From positions 1 through 7,406 of the forward strand of contig JADFMZ010000155.1 in the NCBI GenBank assembly GCA_022563615.1: a DNA stretch of 7,406 nucleotides, written 5' to 3'. The notes beneath the pieces were generated by a model, which ran no database searches, was not told the DNA's origin, and saw nothing but the letters and a program-made list of their open reading frames with translations. Shown piece by piece: positions 6,711 to 7,406 of the stretch. How positions within the stretch are numbered: the first letter of the stretch is position 1; each line of letters begins with the position of its first letter. The translations under genes and the position numbers were made by a program. This DNA is from Planctomycetota bacterium (GTDB lineage: Bacteria; Planctomycetota; Phycisphaerae; UBA1845).

Positions 6711-6916
6711 TGCGTTAGATAGGCCGGGTGACGTTGAATCTTCGGCTAGACTTCGCGGTAGATGCATACGGGCGCCGTTGCCTACTCCAGCTAGTGCAGC
6801 GTCACACCTAAGTCTTGGGGTGTGCCACTGCTCTTGAGCAGTGTAGGGGCACGACACGGCGTAGACCGAACCCGAAGATTTAGCTGTGACAAAGCACTAG
6901 ACTAGAGTTTTGCACT
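6711..6916. other. Intergenic region with hairpin repeat, next to an insertion sequence end
   Basis: Apart from the hairpin repeat near 6803-6852 I see no gene here. The end of the insertion sequence that carries the transposase should lie close to 6917. CACTAGACTAG at 6891-6901, just before AGAGTTTTGCAC, is a possible boundary, but the other end of the element is outside the window and cannot be compared. Confidence 0.45.
6803..6852. repeat. REP-like palindromic hairpin cluster
   Basis: CACTGCTC at 6826-6833 and GAGCAGTG at 6836-6843 form a perfect 8-bp stem around a TT spacer. GTGCC (6822-6826) and GGCAC (6848-6852) could extend or compete with it. Just left, CACACC (6803-6808) pairs with GGTGTG (6819-6824). 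The core G-CCACTGC...GCAGTG resembles intergenic palindromes that I associate with planctomycete genomes. It is unrelated in sequence to the 108-bp element. Confidence 0.5.
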
Positions 6917-7406
6917 TTATGCGGCGGCCTCGAAGGCCTGGAATAGGGACAACAGCTTTTTTGCAGAGGGCGGTTTGTGACCGGGGTATCGAGAAATACT
7001 TTCCTTCAGACTCGCCTTTTTCAGGCTGGCCAGCATGTCGGCGAACGACGGCGTGCGTTTCCGGGTGTACCAGGGATGAGCCCGGCGGTACGCCTCGGCG
7101 TCGAAGCGCCCGTGTTCGGCGAACCAGAGAATCACCAAGGTGTGCAGGTACAGGGCCAGCGGCGCCGTCCGCCGCACCGCTTGGGGTGTTCGGTTCTGCG
7201 GGTCTTCCAATCCCAGGAACTGCTTGGCGTTGTAAAAGGCGACCTCCAGTGGCCAACGCATGGCGAACAATTCCAGGATGGCTTTGGCCGACAGGCTCAG
7301 GTCGGTGCTGAAGAAACAGTCGTCCTTCCTGCGTCCCGACGGATCATGCACGACAACGATCCGCAAGAGACGTGTGCCCGCCGAGTTGTACCACAAGGCG
7401 GTGCAG
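6917..7406 (-). CDS. DDE-type transposase, C-terminal part (IS4/IS701-like), partial at the window edge
   Basis: This enzyme cuts and joins the ends of an insertion sequence. The frame is open to the right edge, with LWYNSAGTRLLRIVVVHDP at the edge, then RKDDCFFSTDLSLSAKAILE, then RWPLEVAFYNAKQFLGLEDP and NRTPQAVRRTAPLALYLHTL. The RW.(L)E..F...KQ pattern is the catalytic-glutamate segment of IS4-like DDE transposases, and the Glu codon is at 7244-7246. The two catalytic aspartates would be upstream, outside the window. The C-terminus (KKLLSLFQAFEAAA, then TAG at 6917-6919... read on the - strand) appears natural and undamaged. The exact family within the IS4/IS701/DDE_5 group is not certain. 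It converges on the YhaM-type gene across the repeat region. Confidence 0.82.
   Translation of the reverse strand, partial: CTALWYNSAGTRLLRIVVVHDPSGRRKDDCFFSTDLSLSAKAILELFAMRWPLEVAFYNAKQFLGLEDPQNRTPQAVRRTAPLALYLHTLVILWFAEHGRFDAEAYRRAHPWYTRKRTPSFADMLASLKKASLKESISRYPGHKPPSAKKLLSLFQAFEAAA

Overview
The window is a high-GC bacterial segment. Three features make a planctomycete-type genome the best guess: a divergent stand-alone GroES-like protein, a very large cytoplasmic coiled-coil protein, and abundant short hairpin repeats of the kind seen in planctomycete intergenic DNA. This is inference from protein style; there is no rRNA or other marker gene here.

Left part (1-1395). The 3' portion of a PLP-dependent cysteine synthase/cystathionine beta-synthase family gene enters on the + strand and loses family similarity at about position 170, before its expected C-terminal part. 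Facing it on the - strand are a GroES/Cpn10-like gene (1069-1395) and, downstream of it, a BtpA-family TIM-barrel gene. The BtpA frame is broken by one TGA at 292-294, exactly where the family has a glycine, and recognisable BtpA sequence continues in the same frame to a second TGA at 184. The convergent end of these two genes is therefore damaged on both sides.

Middle part (1396-6710). Two copies of a 108-bp element (1671-1778 and 6603-6710) lie in opposite orientation and share an uninterrupted 80-bp identical core. Each has imperfect terminal inverted repeats and two perfect 8-bp-stem hairpins, so they look like small non-autonomous (MITE-like) elements. Between them lie a 1054-residue coiled-coil protein of unknown function (2128-5292) and an OB-fold plus HD-domain protein of the YhaM 3'-5' exoribonuclease family (5594-6580). 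Both are on the + strand, separated by about 300 bp.

Right part (6711-7406). A gene-free stretch with another short hairpin repeat is followed by the C-terminal part of a DDE-type (IS4/IS701-like) transposase on the - strand, which runs off the window.

How the genes work together: no clear shared pathway is visible. groES and btpA may be co-transcribed. The coiled-coil and YhaM genes are co-directional, but the gap and a possible promoter argue against tight coupling. Mobile-type sequence and two damaged genes suggest a locally fluid region. I found no CRISPR array, tRNA, rRNA or recognisable defence system.
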